DNA of 64,000 bases from Bacillota bacterium (GTDB lineage: Bacteria > Bacillota > Clostridia > Christensenellales > Christensenellaceae), in the NCBI GenBank assembly GCA_023393165.1, contig JAEWMJ010000038.1, forward strand, positions 1-64,000, written 5' to 3'. The notes under the pieces were generated by a model, which saw nothing but the letters and a program-made list of their open reading frames with translations, had not been told where the DNA came from and did not search any database. Every line of letters begins with the position of its first letter. Positions within the stretch are counted from its first letter, which is position 1. The position numbers and the translations under genes are program-made. Positions 8,232 through 17,653 of the stretch are shown here, piece after piece.

Positions 8232-9764
8232 GTGGAATACGTTGTTGAAATGCTGAATATTACCAAACAATTTCCCGGAATTATCGCCAACGATGATATT
8301 ACGCTGCAATTGAAAAAAGGCGAAATTCATGCGCTGCTTGGCGAAAACGGCGCCGGAAAATCCACGCTTATGAGCGTTTTATTTGGCTTATATCAACCCG
8401 AAAAGGGTGAAATAAAACTGAACGGAAAAGAAGCCAAGATTATGAATCCAAGGGATGCAAATAATCTGGGGATTGGGATGGTCCATCAGCATTTTATGCT
8501 GGTTCATAATTTTACGGTGCTGCAGAATATCATGCTTGGTGTGGAAACCGTTTCTAAGGGTCTCCTGAATATGGAATCGGCAAGGAAACGGGTAATGGAA
8601 CTGAGCGAAAAATACAACCTCAGGGTCGACCCGGATGCGCTGATCTCCGATATATCGGTGGGCATGCAGCAAAGAGTTGAAATATTAAAAATGCTATACA
8701 AGGAAAATGAAATTTTGATTTTGGATGAGCCGACGGCAGTACTGACTCCGCAGGAAATCGAAGAATTGATGAAAATTATGAAGGAACTCGCTGCCGAAGG
8801 AAAATCCATTATTTTTATAACGCATAAATTAAATGAAATCAAGCTGGTTGCGGACAGATGCTCCGTACTGCGGCGCGGGAAACTGATCGGCGTGGTGGAT
8901 GTTTCATCAACTACCAAGGAAGAAATGTCCGAGATGATGGTAGGCCGAAAGGTTGAACTGAAAATCGAAAAGGAAGACGCAAAACCGGAGGAACCGGTGC
9001 TGGTTGTGAAGGACCTTGTTGTAAAATCCAAACGCCACGGTTCTATGAAAAATATTGTGAACCACGTCAGTTTTGAAGTTAAAAAAGGCGAAATCGTCTG
9101 CATTGCAGGGATAGAGGGAAACGGGCAGTCGGAACTGGTATACGCGTTGACGGGTTTGATGCCTGCGGATTCGGGCGAAATCATTCTGGACGGAAAAGAC
9201 GTGCTTCATGATTCCGTGCGCTTCAGAAATACGCACGGTCTGTCGCATATCCCGGAGGACAGGCATAAGTACGGACTGATTTTGGATTATACGTTGGGAG
9301 AAAACCTTGTTTTGCAGAGTTATTTTACTCCGCAATTTCAAAAATACGGTTTTTTGAAGAAAGACGAAATCATGAGATATGCGGAAGGTTTGATTGAGAG
9401 ATACGATATCAGAAGCGGGCAGGGCGCTGCTACCATAGCCAGAAGCATGTCCGGGGGAAACCAGCAAAAGGCGATTGTTGCCCGCGAAATTGACCGGGAT
9501 CCGGATCTGCTGGTCGCGGTACAGCCCACCAGGGGACTGGACGTCGGGGCGATCGAGTATATTCATAAAAAAATAGTGGAGCAGCGCGACAATGGAAAAG
9601 CCGTATTGCTTGTTTCTCTGGAATTGGACGAGGTAATGAACCTTTCAGACCGGATACTGGTTATTTACGAAGGGGAAATTGTCGGAGAGCTTGATCCGAA
9701 AACCGTAACTTTGCAGGACCTTGGATTATACATGGCAGGATCCAAGCGAAATGAGGTGGTCTAA
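8232..9764 (+). CDS. Nucleoside/simple sugar ABC transporter, tandem ATP-binding protein
   Basis: 510 residues with two ABC domains, as in NupO/YufO and RbsA. The first has Walker A GENGAGKST, a signature region DISVGMQQRVEI and Walker B ILILDEPTAVLTP. The second has AGIEGNGQSEL in place of a canonical P-loop, signature SGGNQQKAIVARE, and a Walker B-like LLVAVQPTRGLD, the degenerate form normal for this class. Starts with GTG 8232 after GGGAGG. Its stop codon overlaps the next start (TAATG), showing translational coupling. It should power import of the ligand of the lipoprotein encoded upstream. Confidence 0.95.
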   Translation: MEYVVEMLNITKQFPGIIANDDITLQLKKGEIHALLGENGAGKSTLMSVLFGLYQPEKGEIKLNGKEAKIMNPRDANNLGIGMVHQHFMLVHNFTVLQNIMLGVETVSKGLLNMESARKRVMELSEKYNLRVDPDALISDISVGMQQRVEILKMLYKENEILILDEPTAVLTPQEIEELMKIMKELAAEGKSIIFITHKLNEIKLVADRCSVLRRGKLIGVVDVSSTTKEEMSEMMVGRKVELKIEKEDAKPEEPVLVVKDLVVKSKRHGSMKNIVNHVSFEVKKGEIVCIAGIEGNGQSELVYALTGLMPADSGEIILDGKDVLHDSVRFRNTHGLSHIPEDRHKYGLILDYTLGENLVLQSYFTPQFQKYGFLKKDEIMRYAEGLIERYDIRSGQGAATIARSMSGGNQQKAIVAREIDRDPDLLVAVQPTRGLDVGAIEYIHKKIVEQRDNGKAVLLVSLELDEVMNLSDRILVIYEGEIVGELDPKTVTLQDLGLYMAGSKRNEVV

Positions 9765-10846
9765 TGCGCGAGAAAAAAATACAGAATCTATTGAACGAAA
9801 GAAAGGTAAACATCCGTTTTCTGTCATCCATATTCGCCATAATCATCGGCCTGCTGTGCGGCCTTGTTATCATGCTTTTCAGCAATTCTGCCCAATCCCT
9901 GCAGGGGTTTCAGGTAATTCTCACCGGCGGTTTTTACGAAGGGCCCAAAAGCCTGGGGCAGGTTTTATATTTTTCAACGCCAATCATGCTGACCGGCCTT
10001 TCCGTAGGCTTTGCATTTAAAACAGGTCTTTTTAATATCGGCGCGTCAGGCCAGTATATCGTGGGAGCATTCGCGGCGGTGATGATCGGCATTTACGGCG
10101 ATGTTCTCGGGCCTTTCCAGTGGGTGGTAGCTCTTGTCGCCGCTTTTGCGGCGGGGGGATTATGGGCGCTTTTAACGGGCGTCCTGAAGGCGTATTTAAA
10201 CGTGCATGAGGTTATCACCTCCATTATGATGAATTATATCGGCATGTACATGGTAAACGCCCTGGTATTCGAGTTTGCGTATGATTCCCTGAAAAACCAG
10301 TCGCTGCCCGTCGACAAGACTGCAGTGATACCTAAAATGGGACTGGACAATGTTTTTCCGGGTTCCAGCATCAATGGGGGAATTATAATAGCCGTTCTGG
10401 CGGCGCTCCTGATCTATATCATACTGAACAAAACAAAATTCGGATACGAACTGAAAGCCTGCGGATACAACAAGGATGCCAGCCGTTTTGCGGGAATCAA
10501 TGAAAAAAGAACGATCGTTCTTTCCATGGCAATTGCCGGAGCCCTTGCGGGACTTGGCGGCGGGATTGCATACCTGGCGGGAGCGGGAAAACACATAGAA
10601 GTTCTGGACGTACTGGCGGCCGACGGCTTCACAGGTATATCCGTTGCGCTTTTAGGCCTTTCAAATCCGATTGGAATTATTTTTTCAGGTATTTTTATCG
10701 CCTATATTACGGTCGGCGGCTTTTATCTCCAACTGTTTAATTTTGTACCTGAAATTATAAATATCATTATCGCTATGATTATCTACTTCAGTGCCTTTGC
10801 CCTGGCGGTGCAAATGATATTTAACCGCAGACGCAACAAATTGTGA
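9764..10846 (+). CDS. Nucleoside ABC transporter permease (NupP-type)
   Basis: A 360-residue multi-spanning membrane protein of the BPD_transp_2 family. Hydrophobic helices begin near residues 22-48. Family features include FNIGASGQYIVGAF, the coupling region ACGYNKDASRFAGINEKR and the glycine-rich GALAGLGGGIAYLAGAGKH. It starts within the stop codon of the ATPase gene and precedes a second permease by 10 bp, so the transporter would be a heterodimeric channel. Confidence 0.94.
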   Translation: MREKKIQNLLNERKVNIRFLSSIFAIIIGLLCGLVIMLFSNSAQSLQGFQVILTGGFYEGPKSLGQVLYFSTPIMLTGLSVGFAFKTGLFNIGASGQYIVGAFAAVMIGIYGDVLGPFQWVVALVAAFAAGGLWALLTGVLKAYLNVHEVITSIMMNYIGMYMVNALVFEFAYDSLKNQSLPVDKTAVIPKMGLDNVFPGSSINGGIIIAVLAALLIYIILNKTKFGYELKACGYNKDASRFAGINEKRTIVLSMAIAGALAGLGGGIAYLAGAGKHIEVLDVLAADGFTGISVALLGLSNPIGIIFSGIFIAYITVGGFYLQLFNFVPEIINIIIAMIIYFSAFALAVQMIFNRRRNKL

Positions 10847-10856
10847 GGGTAAAATT

Positions 10857-11810
10857 ATGGATACGGTTTATTTTTTAATTCAGCAAACAATGTTTTTTAT
10901 GATACCCCTTCTGGTTGTGGCACTGGGAGGCATGTTCTCGGAACGCAGCGGCGTTGTGAATATTGCCCTCGAAGGCATTATGATCATGGGAGCGTTTGCA
11001 AGCATATTCTTCATCAATGTATTCCAAAGCACCATGGAAGGACAACTGCTGCTATTCCTGGCTATACTGGTAGCCGGAGGAGCGGGTCTCGTTTTTGCAC
11101 TGATGCACGCGTATGCTTCCATCCATATGAAGGCGGACCAGGTTATCAGCGGTACCGCGCTCAATATGCTGGCGCCCGCATTTGCGATATTTGTTGCGAG
11201 AATGGTTTTTACTGTACAGCAGATACCGTTCACAAATACGTTCCGGATCGAATCGGTCCCGGTATTGGGGGATATACCGGTGCTTGGAGATATATTCTTT
11301 AAAAACACCTATATTACAACCTATATAGGATTCGGGATTCTGGCGCTGTCGTATGTCGTTTTATATAAAACAAAATTCGGCTTGCGGCTGCGGGCTTGCG
11401 GCGAACATCCGCAGGCTGCCGATTCGGTTGGCATCAATGTTTACAGGATGCGGTATGCTGGCGTAATGATTTCAGGATTCTTAGGCGGACTCGGAGGACT
11501 TATTTTTGTAATTCCCACGTCCACCAATTTTAACGCTAGCGTTGCCGGGTATGGATTCCTTGCTCTCGCGGTGCTGATATTCGGCCAATGGAAGCCGGTC
11601 AGAATCCTGTGGGCCGCCCTGTTTTTCGGGTTTATGAAAACGATAGCCGCTGCTTACTCGGGAATACCGTTCCTCAATGATATAGGGATATCCAACAGTA
11701 TTTATAAAATGATTCCATATATCGCAACATTGGTGGTTCTTGCGTTTACCTCGCGCAAATCGATGGCGCCCAGGGCTTCGGGTATTCCATATGACAAGGG
11801 TGCGCGATGA
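10857..11810 (+). CDS. Nucleoside ABC transporter permease (NupQ-type)
   Basis: 317 residues, the second permease of the importer. GGMFSERSGVVNIALEGIM near the N-terminus and RACGEHPQAADSVGINVYR after mid-protein are typical of this branch. Many hydrophobic segments are present, and there is no signal peptide. A strong terminator follows at 11850, closing the operon. Confidence 0.94.
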   Translation: MDTVYFLIQQTMFFMIPLLVVALGGMFSERSGVVNIALEGIMIMGAFASIFFINVFQSTMEGQLLLFLAILVAGGAGLVFALMHAYASIHMKADQVISGTALNMLAPAFAIFVARMVFTVQQIPFTNTFRIESVPVLGDIPVLGDIFFKNTYITTYIGFGILALSYVVLYKTKFGLRLRACGEHPQAADSVGINVYRMRYAGVMISGFLGGLGGLIFVIPTSTNFNASVAGYGFLALAVLIFGQWKPVRILWAALFFGFMKTIAAAYSGIPFLNDIGISNSIYKMIPYIATLVVLAFTSRKSMAPRASGIPYDKGAR

Positions 11811-11849
11811 TCCGTTAATTTCCAAAAGTGTGGGGAGAATACTAAATAG

Positions 11850-11880
11850 GGCCTTGCCGGTTATCCGGCAAGGCCTTTTA
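11850..11880 (+). terminator. Terminator of the nucleoside transporter operon
   Basis: An 11-bp stem, GGCCTTGCCGG with CCGGCAAGGCC, around TTAT, then TTTTA. Confidence 0.85.
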
Positions 11881-12040
11881 TGTACGGTTATGATTGAAAT
11901 ATAATTCAATTTCTTTGATGAAAAATCAGCCTTGTGAAATATATTGCAGCTTTATTCAGCAACCGGATAGCTGTTGACTTTGAGTAGGCGTTGGTCTACT
12001 ATAAATTTATAAAATGTACGGATAATTAAAAATACTTAAA

Positions 12041-12069
12041 TTGACAATTTCCCTATTTAATTCTATAAT
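12041..12069 (+). promoter_or_regulatory. Consensus sigma-A promoter of the LacI-type regulator
   Basis: TTGACA (12041-12046), 17 nt, TATAAT (12064-12069): a perfect match at consensus spacing. Start of transcription is expected near 12076. Confidence 0.85.
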
Positions 12070-12102
12070 AACAGTATGAAGTTTATTTTTTTGGCCTGCC
12101 TG

Positions 12103-12114
12103 GGGAACGTTCCC
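12103..12114. promoter_or_regulatory. Operator 1: GGGAACGTTCCC palindrome
   Basis: A perfect 12-bp palindrome with a central CG, as LacI-family sites usually have. It lies about 27 bp after the expected start of the regulator's own transcript. Eleven of its 12 bases recur at 13230-13241 in front of the transport operon, which suggests that the encoded regulator controls both. Confidence 0.7.
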
Positions 12115-12161
12115 AAGAATCTGGCAAAAGAATTTAGAATCTTTTATCGGAAGTGAATATT

Positions 12162-13211
12162 TTGAAGCAGGATTATTTGAGCAACGGGAATCTGACAACA
12201 ATTTGGGATGTGGCTAAGCTTGCGGGTGTGTCCAAGTCAACTGTCTCACGTGTTATGAACAACGGTTCCGCCAGTGCAGAAGCGAGAAAAGCGGTCTTTG
12301 ACGCGATCGAACAATTAAATTACAAACCAAGCTGTTTTGCAAAAAACATCAGGACGCAAAAATCCATGACCATCGCAATGATGATTCCCGACGCATCCAA
12401 TTTATTTTATACGGAAATGTACAAGGCCGTCGAAAAAGTAATTTTTGAGCAGGAATATATGACAATCATATGCGATACACAAAACAGCTCCGAATATGAA
12501 ATCAAGTATGCGGAGAAGCTTCTGGACAGAAAAATAGACGGTTTGATATATTGCACATATAAAATGAACGAAACTACAGAAAACTATTTCATTCAGCTCT
12601 CAAAGAGGCTGCCAATGGTATTTATGGATTTTGCGTTCGCCAGATCGGCACAGGCGCAGGACATTTCACTGGTGGCTACCGAGGGTTACAATAGTACCAG
12701 AAGCGCTCTAAAATTTCTTTTTGATAAGGGAAAAAGAAAGATTGCATATATTAATTTTCCGAACGACACACAGATTACAATGCCAAGGTATGAAGGGTAC
12801 CTTAAAGGCCTTGAGGATTGCGGCATTCCATTCAGGGAAGAACTCGTTTATTTCCCGGAGCCGGAAGAAGAGCTGAATGTACTGGATCTGGGTTATGCCG
12901 GGGCGCATGAATTGATGCGCGCAGCAGAAGTGCCGGATGCGATCATGGTTGCAGCAGATCCGCTGGCTATGGGCGCTATGAAATATTTGAAAGAAATTAA
13001 AATCAGGATCCCTGAGGATGTCAGTATCATCGGGTTTGACAATAACTCAATCAGCAAACTGATCGAGCCTAATTTAAGTACCATAGCCCAGCCGATAGAA
13101 GAACTCGGAACACGGGCGGCGCAGTTGCTGTTGAATAAAATTAACGGAATTCAGACACAAAACGAGCATATTGTCTTGGAAGGAAAGTTGATGGAAAGAA
13201 GTACAACATAA
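12162..13211 (+). CDS. LacI family transcriptional regulator
   Basis: 349 residues. The N-terminal helix-turn-helix has the family signature WDVAKLAGVSKSTVSRVMNN, followed by a hinge helix (KPSCFAKNIR) and a periplasmic-binding-protein-like effector domain (IPDASNLFYTEM, DPLAMGAMKYL, DVSIIGFDNN). TTG 12162 is chosen because GGAAG (12149-12153) is at a good distance; in-frame GTG 12153 is the alternative. It is probably a repressor of the sugar operon and of itself, released by a sugar or sugar phosphate. Target sites and promoters in both regions support this; the effector is unknown. Confidence 0.93.
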   Translation: MKQDYLSNGNLTTIWDVAKLAGVSKSTVSRVMNNGSASAEARKAVFDAIEQLNYKPSCFAKNIRTQKSMTIAMMIPDASNLFYTEMYKAVEKVIFEQEYMTIICDTQNSSEYEIKYAEKLLDRKIDGLIYCTYKMNETTENYFIQLSKRLPMVFMDFAFARSAQAQDISLVATEGYNSTRSALKFLFDKGKRKIAYINFPNDTQITMPRYEGYLKGLEDCGIPFREELVYFPEPEEELNVLDLGYAGAHELMRAAEVPDAIMVAADPLAMGAMKYLKEIKIRIPEDVSIIGFDNNSISKLIEPNLSTIAQPIEELGTRAAQLLLNKINGIQTQNEHIVLEGKLMERSTT

Positions 13212-13229
13212 ATTTTTTAACTGTAAAGT

Positions 13230-13241
13230 GGGAACGTTACC
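13230..13241. promoter_or_regulatory. Operator 2 overlapping the -35 of the sugar operon
   Basis: GGGAACGTTACC differs from operator 1 at one base. It overlaps the -35 hexamer, so bound repressor would block RNA polymerase. Confidence 0.7.
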
Positions 13242-13265
13242 AAAAATGTCGTTTTATAGTATAAT
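13237..13265 (+). promoter_or_regulatory. Promoter of the sugar transport operon
   Basis: TTACCA (13237-13242, 4 of 6) is 17 nt from a perfect TATAAT (13260-13265). The resulting leader is about 220 nt. Confidence 0.7.
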
Positions 13266-13279
13266 TTGAATTATAAAGC

Positions 13280-13327
13280 CGGCTGCTTTATGGAAGCGGC
13301 CGTAGGGGGTGACGGCCGGAAAATTTT
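13280..13327 (+). promoter_or_regulatory. Possible attenuator: two mutually exclusive hairpins in the leader
   Basis: Hairpin A pairs CGGCTGCTT (13280-13288) with AAGCGGCCG (13294-13302), with one G-U pair. Hairpin B pairs CGGCCGT (13297-13303) with ACGGCCG (13312-13318) and is followed by GAAAATTTTTT. They share bases 13297-13302, so only one can form. B resembles a terminator, but its T run starts 5 nt after the stem. Confidence 0.4.
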
Positions 13328-13493
13328 TTCGCTCAAACTTCAGGAAACATAAAACAGAAACAACATCTTTTGTATCACTTAAATAATCAGATACTCAAAT
13401 ATTTTCATCATGTTTGCAGCCCAGAAAAATACAAATATCGTGTATAGTTTGTGAAACTATAGTGTGTTGAATATTACCACTAAGAGGTGAGCT

Positions 13494-14984
13494 ATGGGTG
13501 AATTGCTTTATGCAAAAGGAATTACCAAAGTCTTTCCCGGTGTCCGCGCTCTGGATAATGTATCCATCAGAATAAATTCCGGAGAGGTTTTGGGGTTGCT
13601 TGGCGAAAACGGGGCCGGAAAATCCACTTTGCTGAATGTACTGAGCGGTACGTATAAACAGGATAAAGGTGAAATCTATCTGGAGGGCAAAAAAGTAAAT
13701 ATAGAAAACAAGCAAAGCGCTCTTGGCATGGGGATTGCAATCGTATACCAGGAGCTGAAACTTCATCCAAACCTGAGCGTTGCGGAAAATATCTACATGG
13801 GCAGGCTGCCCAAAAACAGGTTCGGAAAGATCATTTACCGACAGCTTTATAAACAGGCGCAGGAACTCCTGGATTTTTATCAGTTTAACATCAACGCCAG
13901 GGAAGAATTGCGGTATCTGCCGATAGCAGACCGCCAAATGGTTGAAATTGCAAAATCGTTATCCCGCAGCGCAAAAGTAATCCTGATGGACGAGCCGACG
14001 TCCTCGCTGTTAAGCCATGAGGTTGAGCGCCTTTTCGATATCATAAAGGAACTTAAACAAAGCGGGATCGGCGTAGTATTTATATCTCACAAGTTGGATG
14101 AAATTGCGGCATGCTGCGACAAGGTACAGGTTTTACGGGACGGAAGGGATGTTGGCGTCCGTACCGTAAGCGAGACAAGTGAAAATGAACTTGTGAAGAT
14201 GATGGTTGGACGGGAGATCACCGATGTATATCCAAAAAAGACAAATGTTCCGGGCGGCGTAATACTGGAAGTAAAAAACCTGCGGAGAGGCGGCAAGGTA
14301 AAGGATATTTCCTTCTCGGTGCGAAAGGGCGAGGTGTTTGGAATCGCGGGGCTGGTTGGCGCCGGCAGAAGCGAACTGGTACGCCTGATATTCGGAGCCG
14401 ATAAAAAGGACTCGGGAGAGATCTATTTAAACGGCGAAAAGATCGAAATAAACAGCCCGGGCGATGCGATTAGAAACGGTATATTTCTCGTTCCCGAGGA
14501 CAGAAAGCTGCAGGGCCTGGTTGTGCAGAGAGACATAGAGTGGAACATCGTGCTTCCCCTTATATATAAACTGCAAAAAAAACTGGCTTATGTGGATACA
14601 AGCAGTACCAAATCCATGGCTGAAGAACAGATAAAAAGACTGAATATAAAATGCACCAGCCGGGCTCAGCAGGTTGTAACGCTTTCCGGCGGAAACCAGC
14701 AGAAAGTAGTGATAGGCAAATGCCTGCAGACCGCTCCGCAGATCATGATACTGGACGACCCGACCAGAGGAATAGATGTCGGAACCAAATCCGAAATTTA
14801 CAACCTGATCAACGAGATTACCGTACATGGAACCACGATTATATTCATATCATCCGAACTGCCCGAAGTCATCAAACTTTCCGACCGTGTTGCCGTGATC
14901 CGCAGCGGAGAATTAAAGGCCATCCTTGACAGCAGCGAGCTGTCTCAGGAAAGCGTTATCAAATATGCGATTGAGGAGGAATAG
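13494..14984 (+). CDS. Sugar ABC transporter ATP-binding protein (RbsA-like)
   Basis: 496 residues, two ABC domains. Domain 1: Walker A GENGAGKST, IVYQELKLHPNLSVAENI Q-loop, Walker B VILMDEPTSSLL. Domain 2: GLVGAGRSE, LSGGNQQKVVIGK signature and ILDDPTRGIDVGTK. It belongs to the monosaccharide-importer type (ribose, xylose, galactose, rhamnose). GAGGTG precedes ATG 13494. It is first in an operon with permease, binding protein, mutarotase, kinase and TIM-barrel isomerase genes, so it serves uptake of the sugar they process. Confidence 0.95.
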   Translation: MGELLYAKGITKVFPGVRALDNVSIRINSGEVLGLLGENGAGKSTLLNVLSGTYKQDKGEIYLEGKKVNIENKQSALGMGIAIVYQELKLHPNLSVAENIYMGRLPKNRFGKIIYRQLYKQAQELLDFYQFNINAREELRYLPIADRQMVEIAKSLSRSAKVILMDEPTSSLLSHEVERLFDIIKELKQSGIGVVFISHKLDEIAACCDKVQVLRDGRDVGVRTVSETSENELVKMMVGREITDVYPKKTNVPGGVILEVKNLRRGGKVKDISFSVRKGEVFGIAGLVGAGRSELVRLIFGADKKDSGEIYLNGEKIEINSPGDAIRNGIFLVPEDRKLQGLVVQRDIEWNIVLPLIYKLQKKLAYVDTSSTKSMAEEQIKRLNIKCTSRAQQVVTLSGGNQQKVVIGKCLQTAPQIMILDDPTRGIDVGTKSEIYNLINEITVHGTTIIFISSELPEVIKLSDRVAVIRSGELKAILDSSELSQESVIKYAIEEE

Positions 14985-14990
14985 TGGAAA

Positions 14991-15977
14991 ATGAAAAATG
15001 CGGCGGTTATGGCCTCTGCAGAAATAAAAAAATCATCCGGGGTCATGAGGTTTATTTCCAAAAATATGATTTTTATCGCGCTGCTTGTGCTGTGCGCCCT
15101 TCTGTCCGTTCTGACGGACAGGTTCCTGACGCCCAGCAACCTGTGGAATATTCTTATACAGAATACCACCGTCGGCATCGTCGCCGTAGGCATGACGTTT
15201 GTGATTATTACCGGAGGCATTGACCTTTCCGTCGGATCGGTTGTCGCACTTTGTTCCGCTCTTGGCGCAGGCATGATGAAATCCGGTGTTCCGTGGGGTT
15301 ATGCAATTGTGGGAATGATTGCGATCGGAACAGGAATCGGATGCGGCCAGGGGCTGCTGATCAGCAGGGTAAAGATGCCGTCTTTCATTGTTACGCTGGG
15401 AATGATGGGTATAGCGCGGGGCATGACAATGGTGTATATGCAGGGAATGACAATATCCGGCCTTCCTCAGAATATGCAATTCATTGGCAACGGCTATATC
15501 GGCGGAGTGATTCCGTGCGCTGCCGTCATCCTGATTGCGGTATTTTTGATCGGTTTCTATATGCTGAAATATACAACGTTCGGCCGCGCTCTGTATTCGC
15601 TGGGCGGAAACCGAGAGGCAACCGAGCTTTCCGGAATCAATGTAAAAAGAGTAGAAAACCTGGCATATCTTTTTAACGGCATGGCCTGCGGAATTGGCGC
15701 AATCATACTTACGGCCAGGCTTGGTTCCGCGATCACAACGGCAGGCGAAGGCCTGGAGATGGATGTGATCGGGGCGACGGTTATCGGCGGAGCCAGTCTT
15801 GCAGGCGGCCGTGGCACAATGTTCGGTACGTTTGTGGGTGTGCTCATATTGGGCGTTTTGAACAACGGCATGAACATGCTCAATATAGACCCGTTCTTCT
15901 CCAATGCCTTAAGAGGTATTGTCATTATTATAGCGGTATTGATCGATACTTTGAGAAAACGCGGAGAAATAGGCTGA
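14991..15977 (+). CDS. Sugar ABC transporter permease (RbsC-like)
   Basis: A 328-residue membrane protein of the BPD_transp_2 family with about eight to ten hydrophobic helices. Signature stretches: VGIVAVGMTFVIITGGIDLS near residue 60, the cytoplasmic coupling loop GRALYSLGGNREATELSGI, and the C-terminal GGRGTMFGTFVGVLILGVL. It starts 7 nt after the ATPase gene; ATG 15006 is a possible alternative start. Confidence 0.95.
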   Translation: MKNAAVMASAEIKKSSGVMRFISKNMIFIALLVLCALLSVLTDRFLTPSNLWNILIQNTTVGIVAVGMTFVIITGGIDLSVGSVVALCSALGAGMMKSGVPWGYAIVGMIAIGTGIGCGQGLLISRVKMPSFIVTLGMMGIARGMTMVYMQGMTISGLPQNMQFIGNGYIGGVIPCAAVILIAVFLIGFYMLKYTTFGRALYSLGGNREATELSGINVKRVENLAYLFNGMACGIGAIILTARLGSAITTAGEGLEMDVIGATVIGGASLAGGRGTMFGTFVGVLILGVLNNGMNMLNIDPFFSNALRGIVIIIAVLIDTLRKRGEIG

Positions 15978-16066
15978 ATCGGATAATTTTTATCATGATA
16001 TAAACTTTTGATAGATTCAGTACGCAGTGCCGTGCTGACAATAGACAAATCAAAGGAGGATAAAAA

Positions 16067-17101
16067 ATGAAAAAATTATTGTTTTTCGTGCTTGCTTTTA
16101 TGCTTGTGGTATCGCTGGCAGCATGCAGTTCCGCAGCCACTCCCGGCTCATCCGCCGCTTCATCCGGCGCGGCGCCGGATGAAGGCGGGTCCTGCACGAT
16201 AGGATTCAGCCAGTCTACGCTTGCCAATGCGTTTTTTGTAGGAATGCGTATCGGCGTTATTCGGCAGGCTGAAAAAGCAGGCGTAAAGATTGTTGAGGCC
16301 AATGCAAACGGCGATATGGCGCAGCAGACATCCCAATTGGAAGACCTGATTTCTCAGGGAGTGGACGCTATCATCGCCTGCCCCATCGATTCGGAAGCTA
16401 TCGTTACTTCCGAGCAGAAATGCATTGACGCAAAAATCCCGATTATTTACTGTGACCGTGGATCCAAGAGCGGAAACTACAATTCGTTTATAGCGACGGA
16501 CAACGTGGCGATGGGCGCCCTTGCCGCGGACATGATCGCCGAATACCTTACCGGGAAGAACGGGTCTGCGAAAGGGAATGTTGTGGAGATTCAAGGACTG
16601 ATGGGCACCTCGGCCGCGAAAGACAGGGGCGACGGATTTAATAATCAGATCAAGGCGAAATATCCGGATATCAAAATCGTAGCCAGCCAGGCCGGGGATT
16701 TTGATCAGGAGAAATCCCTTAATGTAATGACTAATATTCTGCAGGCCAATCCGGAAATCGACGCAGTATACGGCCACAATGACGACTGCACGCTGGGTGC
16801 AGCCAAGGCGATCGAAGCCGCCGGCAAGATGAAGAAGACGGGAGAAGACGGGCATATTTATATCATCGGAATCGATGGTATTATGGACGCTCTCACTGCA
16901 ATCAAGGACGGCAAAATCGACGTGACGATTGCGCAGGATCCGGTCGGAATGGGCGAGAACGCGGTCGATCTGGCGGTAAAAATCCTGAAAGGCGAAACTG
17001 TTGAGAAAGATATCGCGCAGCCCTTTAAGGTGCTGGATGCTTCCAATTGCATGGATGAATCCAATTGGGCGGTTGCGGCGGCCGCGGAAATGAAATCGTA
17101 A
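16067..17101 (+). CDS. Sugar-binding lipoprotein (RbsB-like)
   Basis: 344 residues. Signal peptide with lipobox SLAAC, Ser/Ala linker, then a type I periplasmic-binding-protein domain: IGFSQSTLANAFFVGMRIG, the LEDLISQGVDAIIACPIDS region and AVYGHNDDCTLGAAKAIEAA. Homologues bind monosaccharides such as ribose, galactose, xylose or rhamnose; the ligand is not readable from the sequence. AAAGGAGG precedes the ATG. It feeds the ATPase and permease encoded just upstream. Confidence 0.94.
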   Translation: MKKLLFFVLAFMLVVSLAACSSAATPGSSAASSGAAPDEGGSCTIGFSQSTLANAFFVGMRIGVIRQAEKAGVKIVEANANGDMAQQTSQLEDLISQGVDAIIACPIDSEAIVTSEQKCIDAKIPIIYCDRGSKSGNYNSFIATDNVAMGALAADMIAEYLTGKNGSAKGNVVEIQGLMGTSAAKDRGDGFNNQIKAKYPDIKIVASQAGDFDQEKSLNVMTNILQANPEIDAVYGHNDDCTLGAAKAIEAAGKMKKTGEDGHIYIIGIDGIMDALTAIKDGKIDVTIAQDPVGMGENAVDLAVKILKGETVEKDIAQPFKVLDASNCMDESNWAVAAAAEMKS

Positions 17102-17142
17102 GAATGAAGTTCCGGAGGCTTTGACCGGCGGAGCGGAAGCCT

Positions 17143-17178
17143 GGCCGCCCAAAATGGATTCAGCGTTTTAGGGCGGCC
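17143..17178 (+). other. Hairpin after the binding-protein gene
   Basis: GGCCGCCC (17143-17150) pairs with GGGCGGCC (17171-17178), and AAAA with TTTT inside, leaving one bulged A. No T run follows, so it may protect the upstream mRNA end rather than terminate. Confidence 0.5.
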
Positions 17179-17281
17179 GGGAAGCAAATATACAGGGAAC
17201 AGGGAAATAGTTTTTTATTTTTTATTGGTTATAAAGACAGCCATATAAGGCTTACAAATTTTTAAAGTCAAGGAGGAAAAC

Positions 17282-17629
17282 ATGAACCGGTATTGTTTTG
17301 TAATTGAGATCAATGAGGATCAGGTAGAGGATTATGTGAACCTGCATAAAAACCCGTGGCCTGAAACACTAAAGGGGCTGAAAGATGCCGGAGCAAAAGA
17401 ACTTCTGATATATAATTATAAAAATTTTTCAATTTTATTTTGGGAAGCGGAAGATTTGAACGAAGTCTACCGCATATGGGGCGCAAATGAAGCGTGTTCG
17501 AGATGGAACTTAAGGCTTGCAAAAGCGTATAAGGTTGCGCCGAGCATAGACGGATCGGAAGATGTGAAAACCTGTGAGAAGATATTTGATCTGAATCAGC
17601 AGTTGGCAGGAAAACTGGAACCGTTTTAA
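17282..17629 (+). CDS. rhaM: L-rhamnose mutarotase family protein
   Basis: 115 residues, length typical of RhaM (about 104). These small dimeric ferredoxin-like proteins convert the anomers of L-rhamnose and related 6-deoxy sugars. Visible family features are YVNLHKNPWPE near residue 18 (the conserved Tyr and His), the LLIYNYKN strand, and EACSRWNLRLAK with its conserved Trp. AAGGAGGAAAAC precedes the ATG. It sits between transporter and kinase genes, which argues for a pyranose that enters as mixed anomers. The real substrate could be a sugar other than rhamnose. Confidence 0.82.
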   Translation: MNRYCFVIEINEDQVEDYVNLHKNPWPETLKGLKDAGAKELLIYNYKNFSILFWEAEDLNEVYRIWGANEACSRWNLRLAKAYKVAPSIDGSEDVKTCEKIFDLNQQLAGKLEPF

Positions 17630-17653
17630 GGGTTCGGTCTGCCGATAAGGCCC

